Assembly: GCF_000744095.1 (NCBI RefSeq) | Contig: NZ_JQLI01000008.1 | Coordinates: forward strand, 3,782,001 to 3,846,000 | Reading direction: 5' to 3' | DNA from: Cupriavidus necator A5-1 | GTDB lineage: Bacteria > Pseudomonadota > Gammaproteobacteria > Burkholderiales > Burkholderiaceae | DNA length: 64,000 bases | Shown here: positions 52,420 through 60,401 of the stretch, one piece after another | How the letters are laid out: every line of letters begins with the position of its first letter | Position numbering within the stretch: the stretch's first letter is position 1 | Program-made: the position numbers and the translations under genes | The notes under the pieces: model-generated | The model's input: the letters and a program-made list of their open reading frames with translations, nothing else | Told to the model about the DNA's origin: nothing | The model's database searches: none

Positions 52420-54105
52420 TCAGGAATCGTGGCCCGGGTCGGCGAACGCCGTACCGTTCTCCAGATCCAGCAGCCGTCGCGCCAGGCGCAGCAGCCGGAA
52501 CAACTTCACCAGGCCAGTGTCGCTCAGGCGCATGGACGTTCGGCCTCTGCCGTGCAGCAGCGGCGCCAGGTCGTCAGCCAGTCGCGCACGATCCGGTCCT
52601 GTCGCGGTTGGCTGAGCGGTGCTCAACGCATGCAACAGCGCCAGCACGGCACGAGCGAAGTCAGGCATGGCCCTCGCCTGCGCAACGGGCGGAGTCACGC
52701 AGACGAAGCCGATACCATCGTCACTGGGCTCGATCTGCTCGCCGACCGCCGCCTCTTCGGCGACCTCGCGGGCGAACTGTGCGATATGCACCCGAAGCCG
52801 GTCCGGCACGTCCAATCCTGGCTCGATATACCAGACATCCGAGACGGGGTAGAGGCCACCGACCTGCACGGGGATCGCGCGCAAGGCATTGGTCTCGAAG
52901 TCCGGTAGCCTGTCGCCCAACTGGTCCGCTACCAGGCGCTGAATGGATTGCAGGCGTTCGGTGGTCGGCGCCGGGGACACGATGTGTCCCTGCAGGCGCT
53001 GCGCATCACGGTCGGCCCGTACTGGCTCGGCGCCTACTTCCCCGGCTTGTCCGCTGCCAGCCGCAGGCGCCATAGCAGTCCGTGTCGAGGGCCTCGCGGC
53101 AACGGGTCCAGTCGGTACGCCGGCCTGCTGTGCCGGTGTTGCCGCCGGAGGTGGCGATGCAGGCCTTGGCGTCGCAGACACGGTAGAGGCTGTTGGCCTC
53201 ACCGGCAAGGGCTCGCTGCTCAGCGCGCGCTGCCGGCTTTCGCTGTCGTCGATCTCCAGGCTCAGTGTGTCATAGTCTGTGTCCAGCAACTCGGCCATCT
53301 GGCCCGCCAGTTCGTCCTGCACCCGCTGGAGCGAGAAGCCATCCGGTTGCGCGTCGAACTGCGACAGCACATCCTGGAACAGCGAGGCGAAGTCCACGGC
53401 GAGGTGACGGCCCAGCGCTCTGCGTTCCCAGGTGCGCTCGCACGCCTTGCGCAGCACTGCGAGCCGTTCCACCTGATGCCGGCCGAGCCCGCCGTACAGC
53501 ACGGTTGGAATCGCTGGCAGCAGATAACACACCGCGTCCTGCATGCGGCTGATGCGCGATTGCTGCACCGGATACCCATCGGCCGTCAGGCGCCTGGCGA
53601 GTTCGGACTGGGTCAGTGTGCTACCCGTTTCCTGCTCGTAAAATTCGCGCGCTTTCTCGACCCCCAGGGCGCGCTCGATGAAAGTCAATCCGCCGCGCAG
53701 CTCGTTTTCCGCCAAGTGGCCCGTCAAGGCGGCGATCTCGCCCCGTTCCGGCCAGGGGCGGAATAGGCAGGACATGCGAAAGAACCGTTCCTGCTTGGTC
53801 TCAGCCCACAGCTCGCGAAGAATTGCCAGACGCGTATTGCCACCGTTGCGAATGATGTAATGCGCTTCGCTTGGGCGCCGCGTGATCGCCGGTGGCGCAT
53901 CCAAACCGCGCTCTCGGATGGACGCCTTGATTTCCTCATAAGCCGGATTGCGCTTGACGCGCGGATCGTGGTCATACGGGCGCAACTGGTCCAGCGTCAC
54001 GATCATTGGTGTGTCGGCAATGGGATCGGTCAAAGCCGTCGCAGAAGGGCCAGCTCGCTGAAACCCGGCGGCGAGCAACTTGTCCGCCTTGTTCCGAGGG
54101 TTCAT
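52420..54105 (-). CDS. parB: ParB-family partition protein
   Basis: A 561-aa ICE-type ParB. The N-terminal ParB/Srx domain (residues about 30-130) shows the box GGNTRLAILRELWAE. A helix-turn-helix follows (LTQSELARRLTADGYPVQQS). A Pro/Ala-rich linker (330-400) leads to a long C-terminal region. It should bind a centromere-like site and work with ParA, but no parA is present in the ICE here. Start at 54105 overlaps the stop of an upstream gene remnant (TGAGATGA). Confidence 0.85.
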   Translation of the reverse strand: MNPRNKADKLLAAGFQRAGPSATALTDPIADTPMIVTLDQLRPYDHDPRVKRNPAYEEIKASIRERGLDAPPAITRRPSEAHYIIRNGGNTRLAILRELWAETKQERFFRMSCLFRPWPERGEIAALTGHLAENELRGGLTFIERALGVEKAREFYEQETGSTLTQSELARRLTADGYPVQQSRISRMQDAVCYLLPAIPTVLYGGLGRHQVERLAVLRKACERTWERRALGRHLAVDFASLFQDVLSQFDAQPDGFSLQRVQDELAGQMAELLDTDYDTLSLEIDDSESRQRALSSEPLPVRPTASTVSATPRPASPPPAATPAQQAGVPTGPVAARPSTRTAMAPAAGSGQAGEVGAEPVRADRDAQRLQGHIVSPAPTTERLQSIQRLVADQLGDRLPDFETNALRAIPVQVGGLYPVSDVWYIEPGLDVPDRLRVHIAQFAREVAEEAAVGEQIEPSDDGIGFVCVTPPVAQARAMPDFARAVLALLHALSTAQPTATGPDRARLADDLAPLLHGRGRTSMRLSDTGLVKLFRLLRLARRLLDLENGTAFADPGHDS

Positions 54106-54106
54106 C

Positions 54107-54217
54107 TCAACCACGACTACCCTCCTTCGCCTCGTCATCGAGGGTGCAACGCGCCTCGCGATCAGCACGACGGATCCGACCAAACTTTGGATATTGATTC
54201 GGGGTGGTGAATGCCAT
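54107..54217 (-). pseudogene. C-terminal remnant of the gene upstream of parB
   Basis: A frame ending MAFTTPNQYPKFGRIRRADR, then EARCTLDDEAKEGSRG, stops at 54107 directly over the parB start, as the replicative helicase (dnaB) gene does in related ICEs. The frame stays open upstream to about 54290 but no helicase motif appears, so only the tail survives. Confidence 0.45.
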
Positions 54218-55402
54218 GGCCGGGTCCATCCACGTTGACACGCTGCCAGATTTCAAAGCACCTCCGTGTTTCTCGGGAGCGATTCTGTTACAACGATGCC
54301 TGGCTTTCCTCGACCGGATCCACCCGAGCAGTGTTCCCCGGCGTCATCAGTACTATCAATGGCGCTAAGACGTCCTGCGCCGAACACGAAGTCGCCTATG
54401 GATTCGCATCTTCGCTCCAGTCCTTGTCTCCTGGTTCGCTCCCGTGCGGCGGAGACCTCCCGCCCGGCTGTTTATCGCCTGTTGCCTTCGGCGTCTTGAA
54501 CTTGTCGTACGCAGGATCCCCCAAGACCGCTTGTCTGCAATCACCGATACTGGGTCAGGTCCCGCTGCGCGGGCGGTGCGCAGCAGTAACATCGACATAT
54601 GCGGTGTGCGTACCTGCGCGAGTAGACCCGCTCTGCGGGGGCTTAACAAGGACTCATTTTGCAAGAGTTGTTGCGCCTGGATTCTTAATTGCGGACTCAC
54701 CACAAGTTTGCTGATCAACACCATGCGGCACGTTACTGAAGTACCGCGAACACGAGTCAGCGGATCGGGTTGATATGAAAACTCGACACGACTCAGCCTC
54801 TGACATCCCAGGTGCGGAGCCGATACCTTGTGTCGCTGGTTCATCGCGCTGTCGATGTGCGAAGCTATCTGGGTACCGACTGCCCCCGCGGCGATGACCC
54901 AGGATGCCGTCCACGGCAGCGCCTACAGCTTCCGACAAAGATCTTCTCATTGGCAAATCATGCAAAAGTGCCCGTAAGAACTGATTGCGTTGTATTGGAT
55001 CTGAAGGAAGAGGTTCGTTGGGCTAGGAGAGTGTTAGCGCTTTGTCAGGATTGCGTAAAGATTGTCCATCAGCTCATCCACTCTTGCTGCCATCGCTCGA
55101 CTTCGATGAGCAGAAGTGGTTCCGGCAAGGTACGCAGGCCGCAGAGGTGATCGATTGCTTCGCGAAGAATTTCGGTGGGAGGTCTTCCGGAACAAACCAT
55201 GGCTCTGCCTATCGAGCACAGTGAGCGTCCTGGGCAAGTCGCTCAGTGACTCAAGCCTTGGCGGTAGTAGGTGGACGTCAAAAGATGTGGGCAGACAGCT
55301 TGACTTGCCGAAGAAGGACGGAGCGGTACATAATGTGGCCTTGCCCCCATTGGGCAAGCAAAAAAGTAGCTGTTTTTAATCCATGGGTTGGGCAGTGTTA
55401 TG
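54218..55402. other. Right-end ICE region without a recognisable gene
   Basis: About 1.2 kb with several overlapping frames of 100-167 codons on both strands, none resembling a known protein. Lower GC than the T4SS block. A hairpin GCTGCGC/GCGCAGC occurs near 54570. ParA and helicase genes expected here are absent. Confidence 0.45.
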
Positions 55403-55420
55403 TTCCCATCACCCGCCCCA
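55403..55420 (+). repeat. attR (imperfect 18-bp repeat of the tRNA-Gly end)
   Basis: TTCCCATCACCCGCCCCA differs from attL at two of 18 positions. It is followed within 15 bp by a terminator that probably served the tRNA before integration. Confidence 0.7.
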
Positions 55421-55434
55421 CCTCCAGTCGAGAC

Positions 55435-55480
55435 AAGCCGCCTTTGCCACCGTCATGGTGATCTGCCCGGCGGCTTTTTT
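55435..55480 (+). terminator. Rho-independent terminator (original tRNA-Gly terminator)
   Basis: AAGCCGCC (55435-55442) pairs with GGCGGCTT (55469-55476), followed by T's. It lies between attR and the trmB start and so belongs to the host; it probably ended the tRNA transcript before the ICE arrived. Confidence 0.65.
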
Positions 55481-55486
55481 GTTGCC

Positions 55487-56275
55487 ATGCTTCCCCAAGA
55501 CCCCAGCACCGAACCGACGCCGGCCGATGCCGCAGCGCCGGTAGACAGCGCCGGACAAGCGTCCGCTCCTTCCCCTGCCGATCCTGAAGGCGTGGCGCAT
55601 CCGCGCCGGATCCGTTCGTTCGTGCGTCGCGCGGGACGGACGTCGACGGGGCAGCAGCGTGCCATCGATGAAGTCGGGCCGCGCATGATGGTGCCCTATG
55701 CGCCGCAGCCGCTGGACTGGGAGGCGGTGTTCGGCCGCAAGGCGCCGGCGATCCTGGAGATCGGCTTCGGCATGGGCGAGACCACCGCGCATATCGCCGG
55801 GTTGCGTCCGCAGGACAACTTCCTCGGCTGCGAGGTGCACGAGCCCGGCGTGGGCGCGCTTCTCAAGCTGATCGACGAGCGTGGTCTCAACAACGTGCGG
55901 ATCCTCCAGCACGATGCGGTGGAAGTGATCGCCCATATGCTGACCGACGACAGCCTGGACGGCGTGCATATCTACTTCCCCGACCCGTGGCACAAGAAGC
56001 GTCACAACAAGCGCCGGCTGGTGCAGCCGCCGCTGGTGAAGCTACTGGCCGCGCGCCTGAAGCCGGGCGGCTATATCCACTGTGCGACCGACTGGGAAGA
56101 GTACGCGCACCAGATGGTGGAAGTGCTGTCGGGCGAGCCGTTGCTGGAAAACACCTCCACCACCCCGGACGGTTTTTCCGAGCGGCCGGACTACCGGCCC
56201 GTCACCAAGTTCGAGCGGCGCGGCGTGCGCCTCGGGCACGGCGTGTGGGACGTGGTGTTCCGCAAGCGCGGCTGA
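55487..56275 (+). CDS. trmB: tRNA (guanine-N7-)-methyltransferase
   Basis: A 262-aa enzyme that methylates G46 of tRNAs with SAM. The AdoMet site AILEIGFGMGETTAHIA is at residues 88-104, and the family hallmark YFPDPWHKKRHNKRRL begins at residue 163. The N-terminal 40 residues are low-complexity, longer than in E. coli. The ATG at 55487 directly follows the terminator; no strong ribosome site is seen, so a start further in is possible. The ICE insertion lies 67 bp upstream. Confidence 0.92.
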   Translation: MLPQDPSTEPTPADAAAPVDSAGQASAPSPADPEGVAHPRRIRSFVRRAGRTSTGQQRAIDEVGPRMMVPYAPQPLDWEAVFGRKAPAILEIGFGMGETTAHIAGLRPQDNFLGCEVHEPGVGALLKLIDERGLNNVRILQHDAVEVIAHMLTDDSLDGVHIYFPDPWHKKRHNKRRLVQPPLVKLLAARLKPGGYIHCATDWEEYAHQMVEVLSGEPLLENTSTTPDGFSERPDYRPVTKFERRGVRLGHGVWDVVFRKRG

Positions 56276-56293
56276 GTCCAGACGGGACCGACA

Positions 56294-56323
56294 AAAAAGG
56301 CGTGGCACCGGCCACGCCTTTTT
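56294..56323. terminator. Bidirectional terminator between trmB and uppP
   Basis: AAAAAGGCGTGG / CCACGCCTTTTT is a perfect 12-bp stem with a CACCGG loop, serving both convergent genes. Confidence 0.85.
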
Positions 56324-56346
56324 CGTTGCCCGAACGGCTTGGCCGC

Positions 56347-57228
56347 TCAGGCGTGCCAGGTCACCAGGCCAGAGTACGCCGTCGCCAGCACCACGATGCC
56401 GAAGGCGATGCGATACCACGCAAACGGCTTGAAGTCGTGCGTGGCAACAAAACGCAGCAGCCAGCGCACGCACAGGAAGGCGGACAGGAACGCAAAGACG
56501 AAGCCCACCGCGAAAATACCGAGGTCATCGGCATTGAGCACCGAGCGCGCCTTGTACAGCTCGTAGACCGTGGCGCCGAAGATCACCGGGATTGCCAGGA
56601 AGAACGAGAACTCGGTCGCCACCTTCCGCGACAGCCCGAACAGCATCCCGCCGATGATGGTGGCGCCCGAGCGCGAGGTGCCGGGCACCAGCGCGCAGCA
56701 CTGCGCCAGGCCGACCTTGAGCGCGTCGCGCCAGTTAAGATCGTCGACCGATTCGATGCGCGGCGCGCCGGCCTTGGCGGCTTCCAGCAGTGCATTGCCC
56801 TGCGGGTGCGAGACCGTGCCGCGGCGCGCGTCGCGCCATTCGGCCAGCAGGATCACCACGCCGCCGACGATAAAGGCCAGCGCCACCGTGATCGGGTTGA
56901 ACAGATGGGCCTTGATCCATTTGCCGAAGACAAGGGCCAGCACGATCGCGGGCACGGTGGCGATCACCACGTTGGCGGCAAAGCGCTGTGCCTGCGGGTC
57001 GGAGCCCAGGCCGCGCACCACGCTGGCGATGCGCGCGCGGAACTCCCAGCAGACCGCCAGGATTGCGCCGAACTGGATCACGATCTCGAAGATCTTGCCC
57101 TTCTCGTCGTTGAAGTCGAGCAGTTGGCCCGCCAGGATCAGGTGGCCGGTGCTCGAGATGGGGAGGAACTCGGTCAGTCCTTCGACGATGCCGAGTATCA
57201 CGGCTTTCAGGGCAAGTGCGATGTCCAT
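56347..57228 (-). CDS. uppP: Undecaprenyl-diphosphatase (UppP/BacA)
   Basis: A 293-aa polytopic membrane enzyme that recycles undecaprenyl pyrophosphate for peptidoglycan synthesis and gives bacitracin resistance. Both signature motifs are present: EGLTEFLPISSTGHLIL (residues 16-32, with the catalytic Glu, Ser and His) and VPGTSRSGATI (181-191). About eight helices are predicted. The length is slightly above E. coli UppP (273 aa) because of an insert at about 133-165. Confidence 0.94.
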   Translation of the reverse strand: MDIALALKAVILGIVEGLTEFLPISSTGHLILAGQLLDFNDEKGKIFEIVIQFGAILAVCWEFRARIASVVRGLGSDPQAQRFAANVVIATVPAIVLALVFGKWIKAHLFNPITVALAFIVGGVVILLAEWRDARRGTVSHPQGNALLEAAKAGAPRIESVDDLNWRDALKVGLAQCCALVPGTSRSGATIIGGMLFGLSRKVATEFSFFLAIPVIFGATVYELYKARSVLNADDLGIFAVGFVFAFLSAFLCVRWLLRFVATHDFKPFAWYRIAFGIVVLATAYSGLVTWHA

Positions 57229-57308
57229 GCGGAACGGAGAGAGACGTTGTCATGGGCGTTGCCCGGGATGCGTGCCGGGCCGCCTGTATTGTTGTTTGAG
57301 CGCCCCGG

Positions 57309-57869
57309 TCAGGGACGGTTGATCTTGACGTTGATGCCGTCAGGCAAAACCGTGATTGTACCGGGCTCCACCTGCGTGCCGGCAACCCGCAGTTGATCTT
57401 CGCGGAAGGTATAGAGCGGATAGCCCTGCAGCAGCTGCTCGGCCAGGATGCCGCCCAGCAAATTGAGCTGGCGCGAGAACTGCGCGGGCATGCCCTGCAC
57501 GTCAAAGCGTTGCACTTCGGGATCCTGCAGCACCAAAGAGCGCGTGGGCTCGTCATAGCGCAGGCCGCTGTCCAGCGCGAAGCGCCCGCTCAGGGCACGG
57601 GGGAAGAACAGCTTGTTGTCGACAGTGGCGTCGAACTGCACGTTGACGCGGTTGCGCGCCGGGTCCAGCGTCAGGCGCGGGTTGGTCAGCTGGATGTCGA
57701 ACAGCTCCATATAGCGCTTGTTGAACGGGAACTTGCGCTCCAGCGCCGCCTGCAGCTGGCTTTGCGAGAAGGTGTACTCGTTGCGGAAGGCGCTGCAGGC
57801 GGCCAGCCCCAGCGCCAGTGTGGCCGCGGCCGACGCGGCAAGCCAGCGCCGTCGGGAAGTCCGGATCAT
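57309..57869 (-). CDS. DUF1439 family lipoprotein
   Basis: A 186-aa lipoprotein with lipobox LGLAACS (Cys at about residue 25). The mature part (YTFSQSQLQAALERKFPFNK, YMELFDIQLTNPRLTLDPAR) fits DUF1439, a SMP-like lipid-binding fold facing the periplasm. Function not established. It is followed on the same strand by uppP with an 80-bp gap. Confidence 0.82.
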   Translation of the reverse strand: MIRTSRRRWLAASAAATLALGLAACSAFRNEYTFSQSQLQAALERKFPFNKRYMELFDIQLTNPRLTLDPARNRVNVQFDATVDNKLFFPRALSGRFALDSGLRYDEPTRSLVLQDPEVQRFDVQGMPAQFSRQLNLLGGILAEQLLQGYPLYTFREDQLRVAGTQVEPGTITVLPDGINVKINRP

Positions 57870-57921
57870 ATCGCCTCCGATTAAAGGATGTCGGGCGTGC
57901 GCGCCGGCACGGCGGCGGGCG

Positions 57922-58227
57922 TCACACGCGCGGACCGGGCCGGGCGGACGTGGCCTGCGGCGCGGTCAGAATTTCGAGTCGGGTCAGCCAGTGCAGCGCC
58001 GCTTCGCGCGTGTCGCCGCACATTTCGGCCGACGGCTTCAGGCCGGCACAGAACGCGGGCCGGTCGGGCCTGCCGAACACCGCGCAGCGCATATCCGGCA
58101 ACAGCTGCGCGCAGGGCACGCCGGCCGGCTTGCCGTCGGGCATGCCGGGCAGCGGCGAGGCGATCGACGGGGCAATGCAACAGGCGCCGCAGCCCGCGCG
58201 GCAGGGGTGGTCTGACCGACAACTCAT
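57922..58227 (-). CDS. YkgJ-family cysteine cluster protein
   Basis: A 101-aa protein with CRAGCGACCIAPSI near the N-terminus and further Cys at CAQLLPDMRC, FCAGL and MCGD, the pattern of YkgJ/UPF0153 proteins that bind an iron or zinc cluster. Function unknown. It precedes the DUF1439 gene by 52 bp. Confidence 0.82.
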   Translation of the reverse strand: MSCRSDHPCRAGCGACCIAPSIASPLPGMPDGKPAGVPCAQLLPDMRCAVFGRPDRPAFCAGLKPSAEMCGDTREAALHWLTRLEILTAPQATSARPGPRV

Positions 58228-58496
58228 CGCAATGGTTCAGGGGAACGGCCGCACGAAAAAGGGAACCGGCGGCGCGCTTGAAGTCGCCATTGTGCCCGAA
58301 GGGCCCCTGGCGTCCTGTAAGAAAAGGCAAGCGCCGTGCAAGCCAGCGCGCTCACCCCCTTATTAAGGGCATCCAGCATCACATGTATCACATTGGCCTC
58401 GGTGTGTACCCGGAGGCGGCTGCCGGGCGCTTGACCCTCCCATAGCGCTACTCTACATTACTGACCCACAAGTTATTAACAACCATTACCTCCCCC
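58228..58496. other. Divergent promoter region of the efflux operon
   Basis: No gene. AT-rich around 58450-58490, directly before the TetR gene, where the operon promoter and TetR operator are expected. No clear palindrome was identified. Confidence 0.4.
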
Positions 58497-59285
58497 GTGC
58501 CCCGCAGTATCCGCAACACACCCGTGAAAACGCCCGCCGATCCGCACAAAGACGCCGACGCCCCGCGCTGGAGCCGCCGCAAGGCCGCCCGCCCGCAGGA
58601 GCTGGTGGCCGCCGCGCTCGAACTGTTCGTGGAGCGCGGCTACGCCGCCACGCGCCTGGAAGACGTGGCCGCCGCGGCGGGCGTGTCCAAGGGCACGGTC
58701 TACCTGTATTTCGCCAACAAGGAAGAGCTGTTCAAGTCGGTGGTGCGCGAGAACCTGGGGCCGGCACTGGCGCGCGGCACGGACCTGGTCGACAGCTATG
58801 AGGGCAGCACCCCTGAGCTGCTGCGCGAGCTGCTGCGCGGCTGGTGGGGCCTGATCGGTGCCACCACGGTGGCGGGCCTGACCAAGCTGATCATGGCCGA
58901 GTCGGGCAATTTCCCGGACATCGCGCGCTTCTACAACGAGGAAGTGATGGTGCCGGGCGACGAGCTGTTCGCCAAAGTGCTGGCCCGCGGGGTGGCCCGT
59001 GGCGAATTCCGCCCGATGCCGGCCAACCCCACCACCACGCTGATCTGCGCGCCGCTGGTGTTCCTGATGCTGTGGCAGCGTGCGCTGCGCGCCACCGCGG
59101 AAAAGGACATCGATCCGGAAGCCTTCCTCGACAACCTGCTCGATACGCTGCTGTTCGGGCTGACCGCCGGCGAAGCGCGCGATCGCCCGCTGCCGCCGCA
59201 GAACGGCCCCTATGTCTGGGAACGCGTCCGCGACGAAATGCTGGCGCAGCGCGCCGCCGAGCCCGAGCCCACCCCCAGAACATGA
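58497..59285 (+). CDS. TetR-family transcriptional regulator
   Basis: A 262-aa regulator with an N-terminal TetR HTH at about residues 30-78 (AALELFVERGYAATRLEDVA, AAAGVSKGTVYLYFANKEEL) and a helical ligand domain with the TetR_C-type segment MAESGNFPDIARFYNEEVM. GTG at 58497 is the first start; a GTG at 58521 is the alternative. It overlaps the MFP gene by 4 nt (ATGA) and therefore is cotranscribed with the pump it probably represses. Confidence 0.88.
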   Translation: MPRSIRNTPVKTPADPHKDADAPRWSRRKAARPQELVAAALELFVERGYAATRLEDVAAAAGVSKGTVYLYFANKEELFKSVVRENLGPALARGTDLVDSYEGSTPELLRELLRGWWGLIGATTVAGLTKLIMAESGNFPDIARFYNEEVMVPGDELFAKVLARGVARGEFRPMPANPTTTLICAPLVFLMLWQRALRATAEKDIDPEAFLDNLLDTLLFGLTAGEARDRPLPPQNGPYVWERVRDEMLAQRAAEPEPTPRT

Positions 59286-60394
59286 AGGGAAAGACCCTGC
59301 TGATCACCGCCGCCTGTGCCGTCATTGCGCTGAGCGCCACGCTCGCCGTGCGCAAGGCCGGCAGCGCGCGCCGGCCGCAGCCGCCGGCGCAGGCTGCGGT
59401 GAACGTGGTGGAATTCCTGCAGACCGACCTGGTCAGCGCCGGCCGCCAGGACCTGCAAGCCTCGCTGCCGCTGTCGGGCAGCCTGCGCGCGCTGAACCAG
59501 GCGTCGGTCAAGGCCAAGGTCTCCGGCGAGGTGCAGCAGGTGCTGGTGCGCGAAGGCGAGCCCGTGCGCGCCGGCCAGGTGATCGTGCGCATCGATCCGA
59601 CCGAGTACGAGGCCAAGGTGGCGCAGGCGCGCGGGCAGATGCTGGCCATGCGCGGGCAGCTCCAGAACTCGCGCCAGACCTGGGAGCGCAACCGCGAGCT
59701 GGTCGGCAAGGGCTTTATCTCGAAGACCGCGTTCGACAAGTTCCAGTCCGACCTCGACGTGGCGCGCGCCAACCTCGATGCCGCGCAGGGCGGGCTGGCC
59801 GTGGCGCAGAAGGCGCTGGCCGACACGGTGGTGAAGGCGCCGCTGGACGGCATGGTCTCCGCGCGCGCGGTGCAGCCGGGCGAGAAGGTGTCGCCGGACA
59901 CGCGCCTGGTCGACGTGGTCGACCTGCGCATCCTGGAGTTGGAAGCGCCGATCCCCATGGCGGACGTCGCGCGCGCCGCGGTCGGCCAGCCGGTCGAGCT
60001 CGACGTGGAAGGCGCCGGCCGCTTTACCGGCAAGTTGGTGCGCATCAACCCTGCGGTCAGCCAGGGCACGCGCAGCATCATGGTCTATATCCGCGTGGAG
60101 AATGGCGACGCCAGGTTGCGCGCCGGCATGTTCGCGCGTGGCGCGCTGGTGCTGGGCGAGCGCGCGGGCGTGGTGGCGGTGCCGGTGTCGGCGGTGCGCA
60201 TGGAAGGCGAGCGCGCCTTCGTCTATGCCATCGACAAGGACACGCTGGCCGAACGCCCGGTGCAGCTGGGCATCCGCGATGAGGCCAGCGGACTGGTGGA
60301 GATCGTCTCCGGCCTCGACGCCGGCGCGGAGATCGTGCGCAACAACCTGGGCACGCTGCGCAGCGGCAGCCAGGTCAGGCGTGTGAAGGCCTGA
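59282..60394 (+). CDS. RND efflux periplasmic adaptor (MFP)
   Basis: A 370-aa membrane-fusion protein. N-terminal anchor (LLITAACAVIALSATLAV), lipoyl-like halves (VSGEVQQVLVREGEPVRAGQ and VVKAPLDGMVSARAVQPGEK), a helical hairpin between them (about 115-175), and a C-terminal beta-barrel (AVRMEGERAFVYAI). It links the RND permease to an outer-membrane channel. No outer-membrane gene is in this window. It overlaps the regulator gene and is 7 bp before the pump. Confidence 0.9.
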   Translation: MKGKTLLITAACAVIALSATLAVRKAGSARRPQPPAQAAVNVVEFLQTDLVSAGRQDLQASLPLSGSLRALNQASVKAKVSGEVQQVLVREGEPVRAGQVIVRIDPTEYEAKVAQARGQMLAMRGQLQNSRQTWERNRELVGKGFISKTAFDKFQSDLDVARANLDAAQGGLAVAQKALADTVVKAPLDGMVSARAVQPGEKVSPDTRLVDVVDLRILELEAPIPMADVARAAVGQPVELDVEGAGRFTGKLVRINPAVSQGTRSIMVYIRVENGDARLRAGMFARGALVLGERAGVVAVPVSAVRMEGERAFVYAIDKDTLAERPVQLGIRDEASGLVEIVSGLDAGAEIVRNNLGTLRSGSQVRRVKA

Positions 60395-60401
60395 CGCCGC
60401 C

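Larger units (their letters stand above)
17860..55420. mobile_element. ICE of the ICEclc/PFGI-1 class integrated in tRNA-Gly(CCC)
   Basis: About 37.5 kb between the tRNA 3' end and an 18-bp repeat of it at 55403-55420. It contains a MOBH relaxase, a complete-looking GI-type T4SS set (PFL_46xx/47xx families), TraD coupling protein, VirB4-like ATPase, and the ParB, DUF2857, TIGR03761, DUF3158 and SSB block typical of this class. The integrase is truncated, and topB and parA are not seen, so it is probably immobile by itself. Cargo and parasites are IscB, IS630, a TnpB-like fragment and an orphan FitA. Confidence 0.85.

Noticed and set aside
54211..54844. Overlapping frames of 167 (+) and 159 (-) codons near the right end
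   Set aside because: Neither resembles a protein; they overlap each other and lie in decayed ICE DNA.
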